64,000 nucleotides of DNA from NCBI GenBank assembly GCA_029531795.1, contig JAPEIS010000011.1:930001-994000 (forward strand). Direction: 5' to 3'. The notes under the pieces were generated by a model. The model saw only the letters and a list, made by a program, of their open reading frames with translations. It searched no databases and was not told the origin of the DNA. This document shows, piece after piece, positions 1 through 10,061 of this stretch (its first letter is position 1; the number at the start of each line of letters is the position of its first letter). The DNA comes from Sclerotinia nivalis. Its lineage: Eukaryota > Ascomycota > Leotiomycetes > Helotiales > Sclerotiniaceae. The position numbers and the translations under genes are program-made.

Positions 1-1360
1 CTTGTACCAACAAACCAAAAAAATTATAATAACTTTTTAAACCTATACAAAATTTACTTATAATATGTGCAAATGTGATGACCCGAAGTGATTGTGATGT
101 GACGTATCTGACACGAGCCTTTTCTCCCGAAATGTTGAGTATCTATCGGTAACTAACGTACAGGTAGGTGCCCTGTGTAGAGAATCAACTTGATGAGGTA
201 GAGACCAGAGACTTTGGAGATTCATAAAACGGCCTTTAAGCACTCGATTTTGCATCGGCGTTTTTGGAATAGTTTCATGGATATGACGATTTAGTGGTTC
301 CGTTTATGAGGTTATTCGCCAAATTTATAGATAGCCGCAGGACGTTCTTAACTACAACTTTCATAAATAAATGACTTATAATACCTGTCCCCGACTTACA
401 GAGTTTCGACTCTTCTCCAGCCTGAAAAGCTTGCTTGTTCTTTGTTCCGCAGAGTCAGTTGCAATTTATCACGTGGTAGCAATCATGTGATTCGCACCAA
501 CATACATCCTCTAGTATGTATCAAAGGTCTGGTAGATTTGCCCAATACGCACTATTCCCAGTAGAGGTAAATTGAGGAATCTAGCTCATTGGTTTAATAA
601 TCACCCCCTTTTGCCTGAATCTGTATTTTCCTCCTTTCGCAGAATTGCTGTGTAATGTGAATATCGTGATGTTGATTTAGCCCATATTTTCGGCACGATA
701 AAAATGCTATGATGTCATCATATGCCTCGATTAGATGGAAGTGAGCGAATCAAATCCTTGGCAGTGGGATGTAGAGCAGTGAAACCAGCCACAAACTGTA
801 TCATCATCGAATAGGAATAGCCGTATTCAGAACGTTAGGAAGATACTGTAGAACAAGAGCTAAACAGGTATAGAACAATGGTAACTTGAGTCTTTGTTTG
901 ACTATGCATAACTTCAATGTTGGTCATGATAGTGGTGAAATAGCTGGTAATTGAATTGTAGATTGAATGTTTACATCTAGATTCACAAAAAAATGTTCAA
1001 AACAAACGTCAAAATACTGAGAGTAGAAGGTGAACAGCAATGACTTGAGAATTGTTTCTAAACTCTCTAAACATGGTGAGATTGTGGCCGCCGTTGAGTA
1101 GCCAAATCATCTATGCATTTTGTCTGACATCTAAGTCAACACAGCATGTCTCAAGTACCCTCCATAGTAGATACATAACAGTAAGAGAACAAGTCCAGAG
1201 AAAACGTCCTCAAAACTATATAATTTCAAGAATTCCGGGTTCAAAAATATTTTTTTATTCATCACACTCACGAATTCAGATACAACTTCATCCAACACAC
1301 ACTGTCGGATTGGAAACCCGAATTATTTGAATTTCACTAAATTAACAACCCAAAAATATC
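1..1360. other. Intergenic, upstream of the C[GT]H-CxxC gene array
   Basis: I see no supportable gene here; reading frames are short and interrupted. The last 150 bases hold a TATA-like CTATATAATT (1216-1225) about 140 bp before the first ATG of the array, so the right end is probably the promoter and leader of that gene. Confidence 0.6.
1216..1225 (+). promoter_or_regulatory. TATA-like box of the first array gene
   Basis: CTATATAATT lies about 140 bp upstream of the ATG at 1361. Two other members of the array have a CTATATAA box at a comparable distance (150-180 bp). Confidence 0.4.
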
Positions 1361-2047
1361 ATGAGTCAATCGAAGTTGGTCGTTGTGTACAGATGTACAC
1401 ACGAATATCCTGACACCGATATGAACGTAGAGCGGGCCAAGACCATGCCCTACCAATTCTCACCTTCGATTTTCACCAGACTCAAGAGGGCAATTACTCT
1501 TGCCCCCACCGTCAGAAGACCTTGCATGGATCTTTGCCCTGATTGTCAGATAAAGAAGCGTGTAGTTGGCAAAAAAACATCGATGGCGGAGACCCGCCGG
1601 GCTACGCCGAGCGAAACCTTCAGCCTTCAATTCCCCCAAGGTATGTCCTCAACTCCGGCTTTTAGTTCTCCAGCTGTGACTGATTTTCAACCGCAGATCT
1701 CGCCGCAACCATGCAATATGTCGGAAGGTCCGCCTTTGCTCCCGTCCGTGGAGGCATTGACTGCCGGTTGGGATGCGAAGACACGCCGAGAGGAGAAAAA
1801 CCCTCGTGGGCTCTCCAGGAGCAACGCGATGATCCGGTCCGGCTTATCTCCGAGGCCACCTCCACCTCCACTCAAAGACTCTAGCGCGCATGCCAGAGTT
1901 CACAAGTGGACCAAGGAACAAACCAATAAGGCGGTGAAGGAGCATAGCGAAGGTCTCGTTTCTTTCAAACGCTTTTCCGATATCTTGGAGGAGGAAAGAG
2001 AGTCACCGGTCGATCCAGCACTCAAAGGGCCTCCAGACAAGAAATGA
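1361..2047 (+). CDS. Unknown protein, C[GT]H-CxxC family, copy 1
   Basis: An intronless frame of 228 codons. Function is not recognised. The N-terminus reads MSQSKLVVVYRCTHE, with Cys12-Thr-His14 followed by a basic stretch (TRLKRAIT, about residues 39-46) and then Cys55, Cys59 and Cys62 (CPDC). Three Cys plus one His could form a single zinc site; this is inferred from spacing, not from a known domain. The remainder is Ser/Pro-rich and low in complexity, with a short polyproline run near residue 167 and an acidic C-terminus; it is probably disordered. No signal peptide or membrane span is visible. It is the first of four same-strand genes that share this N-terminal layout. It differs from the others in having Thr instead of Gly between Cys and His. 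The start is chosen because it gives the same short N-terminus as the paralogues. Confidence 0.7.
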   Translation: MSQSKLVVVYRCTHEYPDTDMNVERAKTMPYQFSPSIFTRLKRAITLAPTVRRPCMDLCPDCQIKKRVVGKKTSMAETRRATPSETFSLQFPQGMSSTPAFSSPAVTDFQPQISPQPCNMSEGPPLLPSVEALTAGWDAKTRREEKNPRGLSRSNAMIRSGLSPRPPPPPLKDSSAHARVHKWTKEQTNKAVKEHSEGLVSFKRFSDILEEERESPVDPALKGPPDKK

Positions 2048-3301
2048 GAGCCCGGCAAGGGTGAAAGAGAAGGACATTTAATGAGGAAGACAGAAGACGA
2101 CGAGATGCAAGAGAGAAATTGCATACAGAATGACACGACTCTTTTATTTCGCATGTTTGGGATGGCTATGAATATAGCTGACGATCAACTCAGGCGTTCT
2201 GTTTAAACGATACGCAGGAATATGATCTTCGACAAAAATGAGCTCATGATAAATGTACAAAAAAATGGAAGGAGTTTTTCTTAAACTGATAAACTGAAAT
2301 CTGTTTTACTTGTAAAAAAACAACTTAAACCTATCAAAAAAAAATTATATAATTAAAAAAAAAAAAAAATAACAACTTAAACCAAACCTTACTAGTACCT
2401 GATCAAATTTGATTCGAAAGAAATGGATTGATATGTGCTGACAAACAGAACATACCTTATAAATGTAATATGAAAGAAACTGATTAATAGATGTTGATGA
2501 AGAATGTATCTTATAAAGACAGTGCTGCACAATTCTTACAGTATTATTTCAATACCATTACTGGACAGACACATTATTCTTAGTTAAATCAATAATTATT
2601 AGAAACTAAACATACAGTTGTCAGTTAAGAGCATGCCCCTCGAAGAATGCTCTCTGAAAGAGACCAAGATGAATGTTATAGTCACGTGGCCAACCCCCTG
2701 AATCAACCGAAAATGTGCAAATGTGAATTTAGCTGAAAAACACTATCCGGGGTTATCATGTAAGAGAAATTTTGTATAATAGTGAAACTTTTGAAACTAC
2801 TTCGCGTCAACATTGCAGGCTTCAATTAGCTCCTTTCTAGATTATGCCAATTGGTAGAAGTAAGTCTAGAGTTGCCGGGGGCACAGTCAAACGGTGCCTC
2901 AAGTTTCAGCTTCGAAAGGGCAGGCGCTGAACAATTGGTAAACAGATGCTATACAGCGAGAGAACAGATGCTTTATTATGAGTGAACATTTCTAGTGGCT
3001 CTTTGGACAAGCTGGCGCTCATATATACAAGCGCATTTGTGTGTACCCGGGGACCTCTCCCGTCTTCAAAACACTCAGCAGTGAAAATTTTCAACTATAT
3101 AATCACACAGATACCGAAGACTATCAGAACAGCTCCTCGCAAGAACTATATAAGGTTCGAGGTATCCATCTTTGCTTCTATTCTTCCTTTCCTCATCATC
3201 AGCTTAGTAACAACATCTTACAGAAACACCATCTTTAAGAGAAGTTTACCATTAGCAACGCAATGAACCAAACAACAAACAAATCACCCACAAAAGTCAA
3301 C
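2048..3301. other. Intergenic between array genes 1 and 2
   Basis: AT-rich, with an adenine-rich tract around 2335-2372. No supportable gene is present. The last 160 bp hold the promoter of array gene 2. Confidence 0.6.
3146..3158 (+). promoter_or_regulatory. TATA box of array gene 2
   Basis: CTATATAAGGTTC lies about 145 bp before the preferred ATG at 3302. The identical 13 bases occur upstream of array gene 4 (6818-6830). Confidence 0.5.
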
Positions 3302-3883
3302 ATGTCGCAAAACTATGTTGTCTTTGAGTGCGGACACAAAGAAGTGGAAATTCCCACCAAACTCAAGACACTTAAGAGAGCTTTTAGCATCAAAAGGGCC
3401 TTGAGCAACAAGATCCAGGAGTCGAAGGATATCCCAGTCGAGGGAGCATGCGAGGAATGCCGGCGGGATCCTTTCGGGTTCCTGTCTGGCGGTGGGGCGC
3501 CTTCTGATAAAAGGGAACCACCGCGCGTTGTCAATCGTGGGGAGGACGACCCTCCCCGCCTCGTCGATAAGACAGAAACCGAATATCAGCGAGTGAAGTT
3601 TTTTACCGAGGCAGGAGCGGCTTACGAAAGGGACAGAAAAGCGAGAGAAGTTGACTACGGTGTACAAAGCCCATCTCCATCTCATATTCCTCGACCCGCG
3701 GGCATTCTCGTTGCCCAAGACCATCCAGACTTCGCCCATCTCAATCGTGGAGAAAATCCATTCGCAGATGAGAAAGCAGAAACTTTTGAGGCCAAAGTCG
3801 ATGGCAGGTTAGAGGAACTGCAGCAAGTGGAGAGACATATCAAAGAAGCATGGGAGGAGGATGACCCGGATCCCCAGAAGTGA
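3302..3883 (+). CDS. Unknown protein, C[GT]H-CxxC family, copy 2
   Basis: An intronless gene of 193 codons from the preferred start. An in-frame ATG at 3263 would add 13 residues. The ATG at 3302 is preferred because MSQNYVVFECGHKE lines up with the MSQ... start of copy 1. Cys10-Gly-His12 is followed by a strongly basic, probably amphipathic segment (TLKRAFSIKRALS, about residues 23-35) and by CEEC at residues 50-53. The remainder is hydrophilic, with Pro/Ser-rich parts and an acidic, possibly coiled-coil C-terminus containing EELQQVERHIKEAWEE. No signal peptide is seen. The first 50 residues resemble copies 1 and 3 in layout, while the tails do not align, so tails appear to diverge much faster than the putative metal-binding head. 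Function is unknown. Confidence 0.7.
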   Translation: MSQNYVVFECGHKEVEIPTKLKTLKRAFSIKRALSNKIQESKDIPVEGACEECRRDPFGFLSGGGAPSDKREPPRVVNRGEDDPPRLVDKTETEYQRVKFFTEAGAAYERDRKAREVDYGVQSPSPSHIPRPAGILVAQDHPDFAHLNRGENPFADEKAETFEAKVDGRLEELQQVERHIKEAWEEDDPDPQK

Positions 3884-5344
3884 CGAACAACGAAAGAAGT
3901 AAGTCAGTCATCACGAGAATCTGAACTCACACTCTGAGCAGATGATCTGATCCAGACAGACCTTCAAGGCAATGTTCTCCATGGACAGTTAATTTTTCAG
4001 GAACGGCAAAGAAAAAAGAATAAGCAAAAAAAAACATAGAATGGCATTCGAATAAAGGAGGCCGTTATTGTTAAATATCAATAGATTGAAATTGAACACA
4101 ACAAAGCAGACTAATGTGAAACCATATGCTCATGTGCGATGAAAATTTGACTAATCTGACGTATGACTTATGTAAGATAAAAAATATAGCTTCAAGCTAT
4201 CACTAGAGCCTAGGTTGGGAATCAGAACTCCGAAATGTGTTGATTGAAACTTTAGAGGGAAAAAAGATCATGGTAAGAGACTCTCGCGTCACATCTTACT
4301 TGTAATTTACTTGCGCTATGAATACTGAGTAGCCCAGCTCTTATATACCATCGCGTCTTTCGCGTCCTATTCCTTTCATCTTTACCCTGATGGAATCACG
4401 TACTCATCCAATGTGAAAACATCGGATAAAATGTTTACATAGTGATATGAAGATGTACATACAGATTACCCTTCATTTAAGCATTTTGACTCCAAATAGT
4501 TGTCTTCCAACGATGAAGTTACATGAGCCAATCAGACCAGTGTGCATAGCACGTCCTATGAAATAGAGTAAGATATGCTGCCATGCTTCTATAATTTCGA
4601 TAGGAAAAAATTCTAGGAGCAGGGTATCGAAGCCAGTCGATATTTAGCACTAACTAATTTGAGGTCGAAGACCTCAGAAATTTCCTACTCCTAAAAGGTA
4701 CCGATATAGATGATTGAGGAAGCACCAAATTTTAAGAATTAGATATGAATTCTTGACGTTATCATCATCCAACAAACATCCATCCAGGATTGAGATAATT
4801 AATCGATGGTGTTGATGGGCATCATGATATACAAGAGCATTTCCACCCTGAGTCATTCATCGGCACGATGGCGGCAGGGCTATCTTTAGCAGTTATTCGT
4901 ATAGCAAAATAACATCTATACAAACCCGATGTGCTTGAATCTCCTCAACAACTGTGAACTTACACAACTCAAGATCGGATCTAGCGAATTGAGGGTCTAA
5001 TTAGATGTCGCTTGAATACCATGGATATTTCGAGAACAATCACATGACCACATCCAGCAAACCCACCAGTTGAATGTCGCATCCTTGTTTCGAATGGCCT
5101 GTCTTTTGAGACGACTCACTACAAAGACAGCTATTTCTAGAATGCTCACTAGTCTAGAGTCGGTTAAATCGGCCCGGAATGCAGGTTTCAAAAACAGTAT
5201 CGGAACAAGTTTCTGCACCAAAACATAAGTGAACCAAAACCCCGAATTTAACGAATGCTTTTTTACAAATCAACAGCCCCTGACTTGCAAATAAGCACAT
5301 CAAAGATTTTTAACCCACAGAGCAACAAGAAGCCTGCTGTAAGC
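3884..5344. other. Intergenic between array genes 2 and 3
   Basis: 1.46 kb of AT-rich DNA with no supportable gene. I find no CTATATAA box at the expected place before array gene 3, unlike the other three copies. Confidence 0.55.
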
Positions 5345-5947
5345 ATGTCAACAACACTTTGCACTACGTTCGCTTGCGGACACGAAGAAACTTCTTCGAC
5401 CCGAATCGGCACTGAGCGGGCACCAGGATTGAAGGGCATGATCCGAAAATTGAGCTGCAAAAGCCCACCCAAATCCATGAAAGCAGATTCTGCAGCATTG
5501 TGCTCAACTTGTCGGAAAGGTACCCCCTCACTTCCGCCCGTTCTCAAGCAAGGCAAATCAGCCGAGTCCCAAAAGTCAATTCAAGGTATAGACGAGAAAG
5601 AACACGTAGAGGTGGTTCCAGATCCGCTCAGATGTCACCCAGTCGTCCCAGTGCCGGAGCGCGAAGTGCTTGACGAAGATTATGTAGATCCGTACCTCAA
5701 CGAGTTTGCTGAACTTCTCAAGTACGGCGCACATGATTTCACACGCAAGCATCCGGATGATGTGGACGAAGAATTGCACCACCGTGAAGCAATTCCGATC
5801 AGTCCTTTGTTGACGCCAACTGAGCCACGAAGTCGCCCAGAAACTGAATGTTTACTCCCGGCGCCACTGCTCCCGCTTGAAGTTGCCGGCCAACCAAGCA
5901 AAGTAGGTAGAATTGTGCGTGCGACCGAAAAGAAGTCGAAGGACTAA
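5345..5947 (+). CDS. Unknown protein, C[GT]H-CxxC family, copy 3
   Basis: An intronless gene of 200 codons from the ATG at 5345. The open frame extends upstream to an ATG at 5255, but the internal start MSTTLCTTFACGHEE matches the short N-termini of the paralogues. Cys11-Gly-His13 is followed by a basic segment (GLKGMIRKLSCK, about residues 28-39) and then CSTC at 53-56. The tail is acidic and Pro-rich (many DE, PL and RP pairs), ending in a basic KKSKD. No signal peptide or membrane span is present. Function is unknown; a single zinc site of CxH plus CxxC is an inference. Confidence 0.7.
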   Translation: MSTTLCTTFACGHEETSSTRIGTERAPGLKGMIRKLSCKSPPKSMKADSAALCSTCRKGTPSLPPVLKQGKSAESQKSIQGIDEKEHVEVVPDPLRCHPVVPVPEREVLDEDYVDPYLNEFAELLKYGAHDFTRKHPDDVDEELHHREAIPISPLLTPTEPRSRPETECLLPAPLLPLEVAGQPSKVGRIVRATEKKSKD

Positions 5948-6995
5948 TCTCGAGATGGTGAAGGAGAACGTGGCGCGCTGTTGAATGTTCTGTAATTTAA
6001 TTTCGTATCAACTGAATAGTACCTGGAGAATAACAATAAAATGAAATACAAACCCAAACCCTGAATCAATGATTTACCTTCCTATGTGATTGACATGTAC
6101 ATCGCCCTCCCTCCCTCTTTCTCTTCCCTTCCCCACCCTAATGTGCATAAAGATTGTGAATGATCATAGCCCGAATGAGAAGCGGGATAGTATGCCAAGT
6201 GGATGCTGCTTTCCACCAATGAAAGATTTAAATGTTTTCCACACAAACAGCCAACCATGATCATTGAACCATGCTTTGCCGGACTCTTTTCAATTTTTGC
6301 AGAGTGACCTTTTTGGGGGGGACACATAATACATCCTAAAAACACGGAAAAAAGTGGTTTGGCAATGAGTATTGGGTTCAACAAAGTACTAAAAAGTATG
6401 TCCTCAATTCGGTGTTACTGAGCAACATCCAACACCCATAATAACCCTAACTATAAGCACCAGGCTAAACACTCTCATGCTGATACTTTATATATAATGA
6501 TAATGAGAGCCCAAAACGAGTACTTGGGGATGATAAAACGTGATCAACATTAGATTTAACTGACATATATTTCCACTTCAACAAACCAGTAGACCTGTCA
6601 CAAAGAGCTATTGTAGGTGAACAGACAAATGGTAGCTGAAACCTCTTTATTGGTCCATGGTTCAGATTCATGGATATCTTCAGTATAAAGCAACACCCAT
6701 GTTCTGTATGCTCTGTCACCTTGACAGCTGCAGAAAAGACGACAAACTAAGCTGAGGGGAACAATAGCAGCAACATACGCAATGTCGAACAGGTTCAGAA
6801 CAGTTGACCTAAATCCTCTATATAAGGTTCCATAACTTTTTTTGATGGAACTTCTTTTCTCCGTATCCAAATAGTCATCAAGCTTAGATCACAAAACATT
6901 TAGAATACCAAAACTAAATACACAATCTTTTCTACCAGACTTTTAGACCGAAGAATAATCTTTCTTCCCCAAACTAAAACGAAACAACCGCAGCC
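5948..6995. other. Intergenic between array genes 3 and 4
   Basis: No supportable gene. It contains short C-rich and T-rich tracts around 6100-6140. The right end holds the TATA box and leader of array gene 4. Confidence 0.55.
6818..6830 (+). promoter_or_regulatory. TATA box of array gene 4
   Basis: CTATATAAGGTTC lies about 165 bp before the ATG at 6996 and is identical over 13 bases to the box of array gene 2. Confidence 0.5.
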
Positions 6996-7757
6996 ATGAA
7001 TTGGACCGTGGGTACCATCACAACTTTCACTTGCGGACACCATTATTTCGCCAACCTCGTTTGGGAGGGATTAGAAGGTGGTACCAAAGAAGAACGGCGA
7101 TGCGTTGCCGGACCCAACACAACATGGATCAAACTCAACACCGAATGCCCTGGGTGTCAGGGCAATGATCTTGACCATGACCAAGTCGTCATTTCCCAAC
7201 CACCAAGTCCTTTGCTCGATGCGCCTGACAATCTTGATGATAGACGTGGTACTGTAACGGAGTTCCGTTGTGGACATCAAATATTCTTCACAAGGCACGA
7301 AGGAGAATTACCCGTTTTCAGAATGGACAAGCCTGGCTTCTTGTTAGTCCAATCGCCCGATAACTGCCCCAGCTGCCCAAATGGAGAACAGTTCGAAGAC
7401 GAATTCGAAGGCTTCGAAGAAGACTTCACAAGCGCACTGTCCCAAAGCCCCACTTTCCCTACAGAAAGCTCGATAGTGACCAGATTATCTCAACGACAAG
7501 ACGATGAAAGTCCATCAATGCGCACGTCCCAACCATGTCAGCGATGTGGTTTGAGCATCGAACGATCGGTTGACACAAGACTTGATCCAGACCAAGGAAT
7601 GAACTTGGAAACGGCCAGAGACAGAGAACAACAACATGAAATGATACACATGCCTCTTTCACCAGTATTTGATCTCCCGAAGGGAAAAGAAAGCAAAAGA
7701 GAGAAGGCCAAGGCAATCGGTAAGTCAATTTGGGTATCAATCAAGAGGAAGGTCTAA
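6996..7757 (+). CDS. Unknown protein, C[GT]H-CxxC family, copy 4 (duplicated module)
   Basis: An intronless frame of 253 codons. This member carries the module twice. Module one has Cys13-Gly-His15 and CPGC at 51-54. Module two has Cys92-Gly-His94 and CPSC at 124-127. A further CQRC follows at about residues 178-181. Both modules start with a similar hydrophobic lead (TITTFTCGHHYF and TVTEFRCGHQIF), which supports an internal duplication. Between and after the modules the sequence is acidic and Ser/Thr-rich, and the C-terminus is Lys-rich. A GTAAGT near 7722 could act as a splice donor, but the uninterrupted frame reaches a stop 30 bp later, so an intronless model is simplest. Function is unknown. 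Confidence 0.7.
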   Translation: MNWTVGTITTFTCGHHYFANLVWEGLEGGTKEERRCVAGPNTTWIKLNTECPGCQGNDLDHDQVVISQPPSPLLDAPDNLDDRRGTVTEFRCGHQIFFTRHEGELPVFRMDKPGFLLVQSPDNCPSCPNGEQFEDEFEGFEEDFTSALSQSPTFPTESSIVTRLSQRQDDESPSMRTSQPCQRCGLSIERSVDTRLDPDQGMNLETARDREQQHEMIHMPLSPVFDLPKGKESKREKAKAIGKSIWVSIKRKV

Positions 7758-8857
7758 AGAAGACGAAGGGAAAGGATTTGTCCTTTTTTCATTTGTCTGG
7801 AGTGTTCCTGCGACCCCGCTTGGTTTTTTCCATGTAAAATTGTTCAGAATTTCATTGAATTGAAGAACCCCGGGTCCCACTCAAGAATGTTAAATTATTA
7901 GACCTTGAAAGTTTATTTTACCAATATGCTATGCAAATGTGATGAATGTGACTTTTATGATTATCAGTGACGGATGAAGGATGATGAAATAGGAACGAGA
8001 GACTCGCTCTGATATGTTCGAAAATTAGAGGACAATCAAGGACAAGGGATCCTAGCTTGACCTAGACATCCCATGAACGCGGGAATACAAATTTGACTTA
8101 ATCATGGATTGTTCCGGTCAGCATTTGTTCATGTACCGTAACACATAGTTAAAACCAGACACCAGATCAGTCCTTTTCAGAGCCACGAACAAGCGCGCGT
8201 TCTTGTGCGGCTTGAAGTTCTCATGTTCAATGGTAAGTCGTCATACAAAGAACAATGGGAGAAATGTATATCCTAGGCAATGAAGAGGGAAGTGCTTGTC
8301 CTGTAAATCAAAGAGCGCAGATGAGCTTGGATGTACATCTCGACCGTCTCCCAAAAATGGCCATAAGGTCAAACATGGAAGAAAGAAATAAAGCACCTCA
8401 AACTGGAAATTTTGCTCAATGACATTAGGAAGCTCTGCGTGGTTACTTTGAACTCGAAGTGACGTGCTTGCTCATGAAACCGATACAATGTACCACTGAA
8501 ATGCTAGAGCCACAGACATGCACATGACGGCTGAGCTTTTAGTATACGTACTTTAAACTGGTGAATCCGCCGCCTGAATTAAATATTAAGGAGAACTCAA
8601 AGATGGTTTACTTCGTGTGTTCGGATTAGAATCACGGCAAAGATATGAGATGATACGTGAAATTAAGGTTTTCGCCTAATGATATGACAATACAATGCGT
8701 GGAAATACCGATAAAGCCGGCAAGTACGGAATAGATGATTAGAAAAGGGGAATCTGAAGGGTGGGGATTGTTAAGGGGTTTCTTTCTTTATTAATCTTTC
8801 AGATTCCGATTTGGTTCGGATCAAGTATAATAGTTATAATTATTTGTCAATTTGTTT
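7758..8857. other. Intergenic after the C[GT]H-CxxC array
   Basis: I see no gene or recognisable fifth copy of the array family in this 1.1 kb. Confidence 0.5.
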
Positions 8858-9192
8858 AAGAATACGGTAAATTATTTTTATACCCCCAAAATGACACTAT
8901 TTTACTTCCATGCCCCTTAAATTATATAGCAGAATCTATCTATTCCTAAATAATTAGAATCTTACTCGGGATTTACGATAATCCCGAATCTATGATGGGA
9001 AGGTAGAATCCATAGCGGAGGGTGGAATCCGTAGTTAGTGGATCAACCTTGATTCTAGTTGATAAGGCTAGAATCTAATTATTTGAAGATAGAATTTATG
9101 ACAAGGAGTATAAGAGTAAAATAGGTTCATTTGAAAGGCATAAAAGTAATTAAACTCATTTTGAGAGGTATGCGAGTAATTGCCGTTAAAGT
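8858..9192. mobile_element. MITE-like inverted-repeat element
   Basis: The two ends are imperfect inverted complements. The left arm runs through ACGGTAAATTATT, ATACCCCCAAAATGA, TATTTTACTT and AAATAATTAGAATC. The reverse complement of the right arm gives ACGGCAATTACT, ATACCTCTCAAAATGA, TATTTTACTC and AAATAATTAGATTC in the same order. The middle has a short palindrome (CGGGATTTACGATAATCCCG, 8968-8987). There is no coding capacity. Length of about 330 bp and terminal complementarity suit a non-autonomous foldback or MITE element. I could not identify a target-site duplication, so the exact ends are approximate. Confidence 0.55.
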
Positions 9193-9708
9193 AAAGGGTT
9201 GTATTTTTTTTCATTGCACTATTTATAAGTACTTCGTGTTAATATAGTTTAGTTTCAGGCCTAGAACATGTTGATATTTCGCCCCTTTCGAATTGTTCAT
9301 AATACAGTTGTATCATACAATTTTCTATGTCGGAATGTACGAGGTTGATTTGTTCCGGTCTGGCGCTTTTTTGCAACGCCGCGGTGCACTTCTTTGCGAA
9401 AAGCCTCCACATCTTCAAATTGCCCCGCGCTCCGGGATTTGGGAGGGATCCAGGCTATCGGCGGCGCTATACTAGAAAGCCTTGGGAAGCGCTTCCAAAA
9501 TATATATACGTCCCAAACAATGAGGGAGTCGCAACCGGCTCACCAACAAGTCCAACCCCAAAATCCTACTCTTGCTCTTATCCTCTAGATTTCGTCCATC
9601 CTATGCAACCGAAATTCTATGCATCACATATCATTTTGAATCGTCCAGTACCATTAATACTCTCTGAATATACATATCGACATCGTTCTCCAGCTGCTGC
9701 CAAACAAT

Positions 9709-10061
9709 ATGTGTCTAGCCACAATGTTAACAGCACTAGAGACAAATCTTGAACCGACTGTCCTGGTGAATCTCGGCATGGGTTTACTGGTCTTGATGTT
9801 AGCTTTCGTCGGGGCATGCTGCCATCAAACATATACAAAAAATACGGCCAGTGAGCCATTACTTCTCACTGTTGAGCCCAAGAGTAGCAAGTCTCTGAAA
9901 ACGGAGACAGAGACGGAAAAGCACTTTAATGGTAGGTTTGGATGGATGGGAATGTTGGAAATTGGTCGCTGACCGGAATTCTAGAATCACAGAAGATCCC
10001 AAGGTGTCTTGCTGTGTCAAGGACCAGGAATCATTCTATCCTTGGACTGCATATTAGATGA
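9709..10061 (+). CDS. Doubtful small single-span membrane protein
   Basis: Tentative two-exon model: 9709-9931 and 9985-10061 (99 codons). The intron of 53 bp starts GTAGGT, has CGCTGACC as a likely branch site and ends CTAG. The predicted protein has one hydrophobic segment (VNLGMGLLVLMLAFVGACC, about residues 20-38), then a Lys/Thr/Glu-rich tail. The upstream DNA (9350-9560) has higher GC than its surroundings and could hold a further exon that I could not place. No family is recognised; this could be non-coding. Confidence 0.3.

Noticed and set aside
3284..3739. Antisense open frame of 151 codons in array gene 2
   Set aside because: It lies wholly opposite a better-supported gene that shares motifs with three neighbours; it has no recognisable feature.
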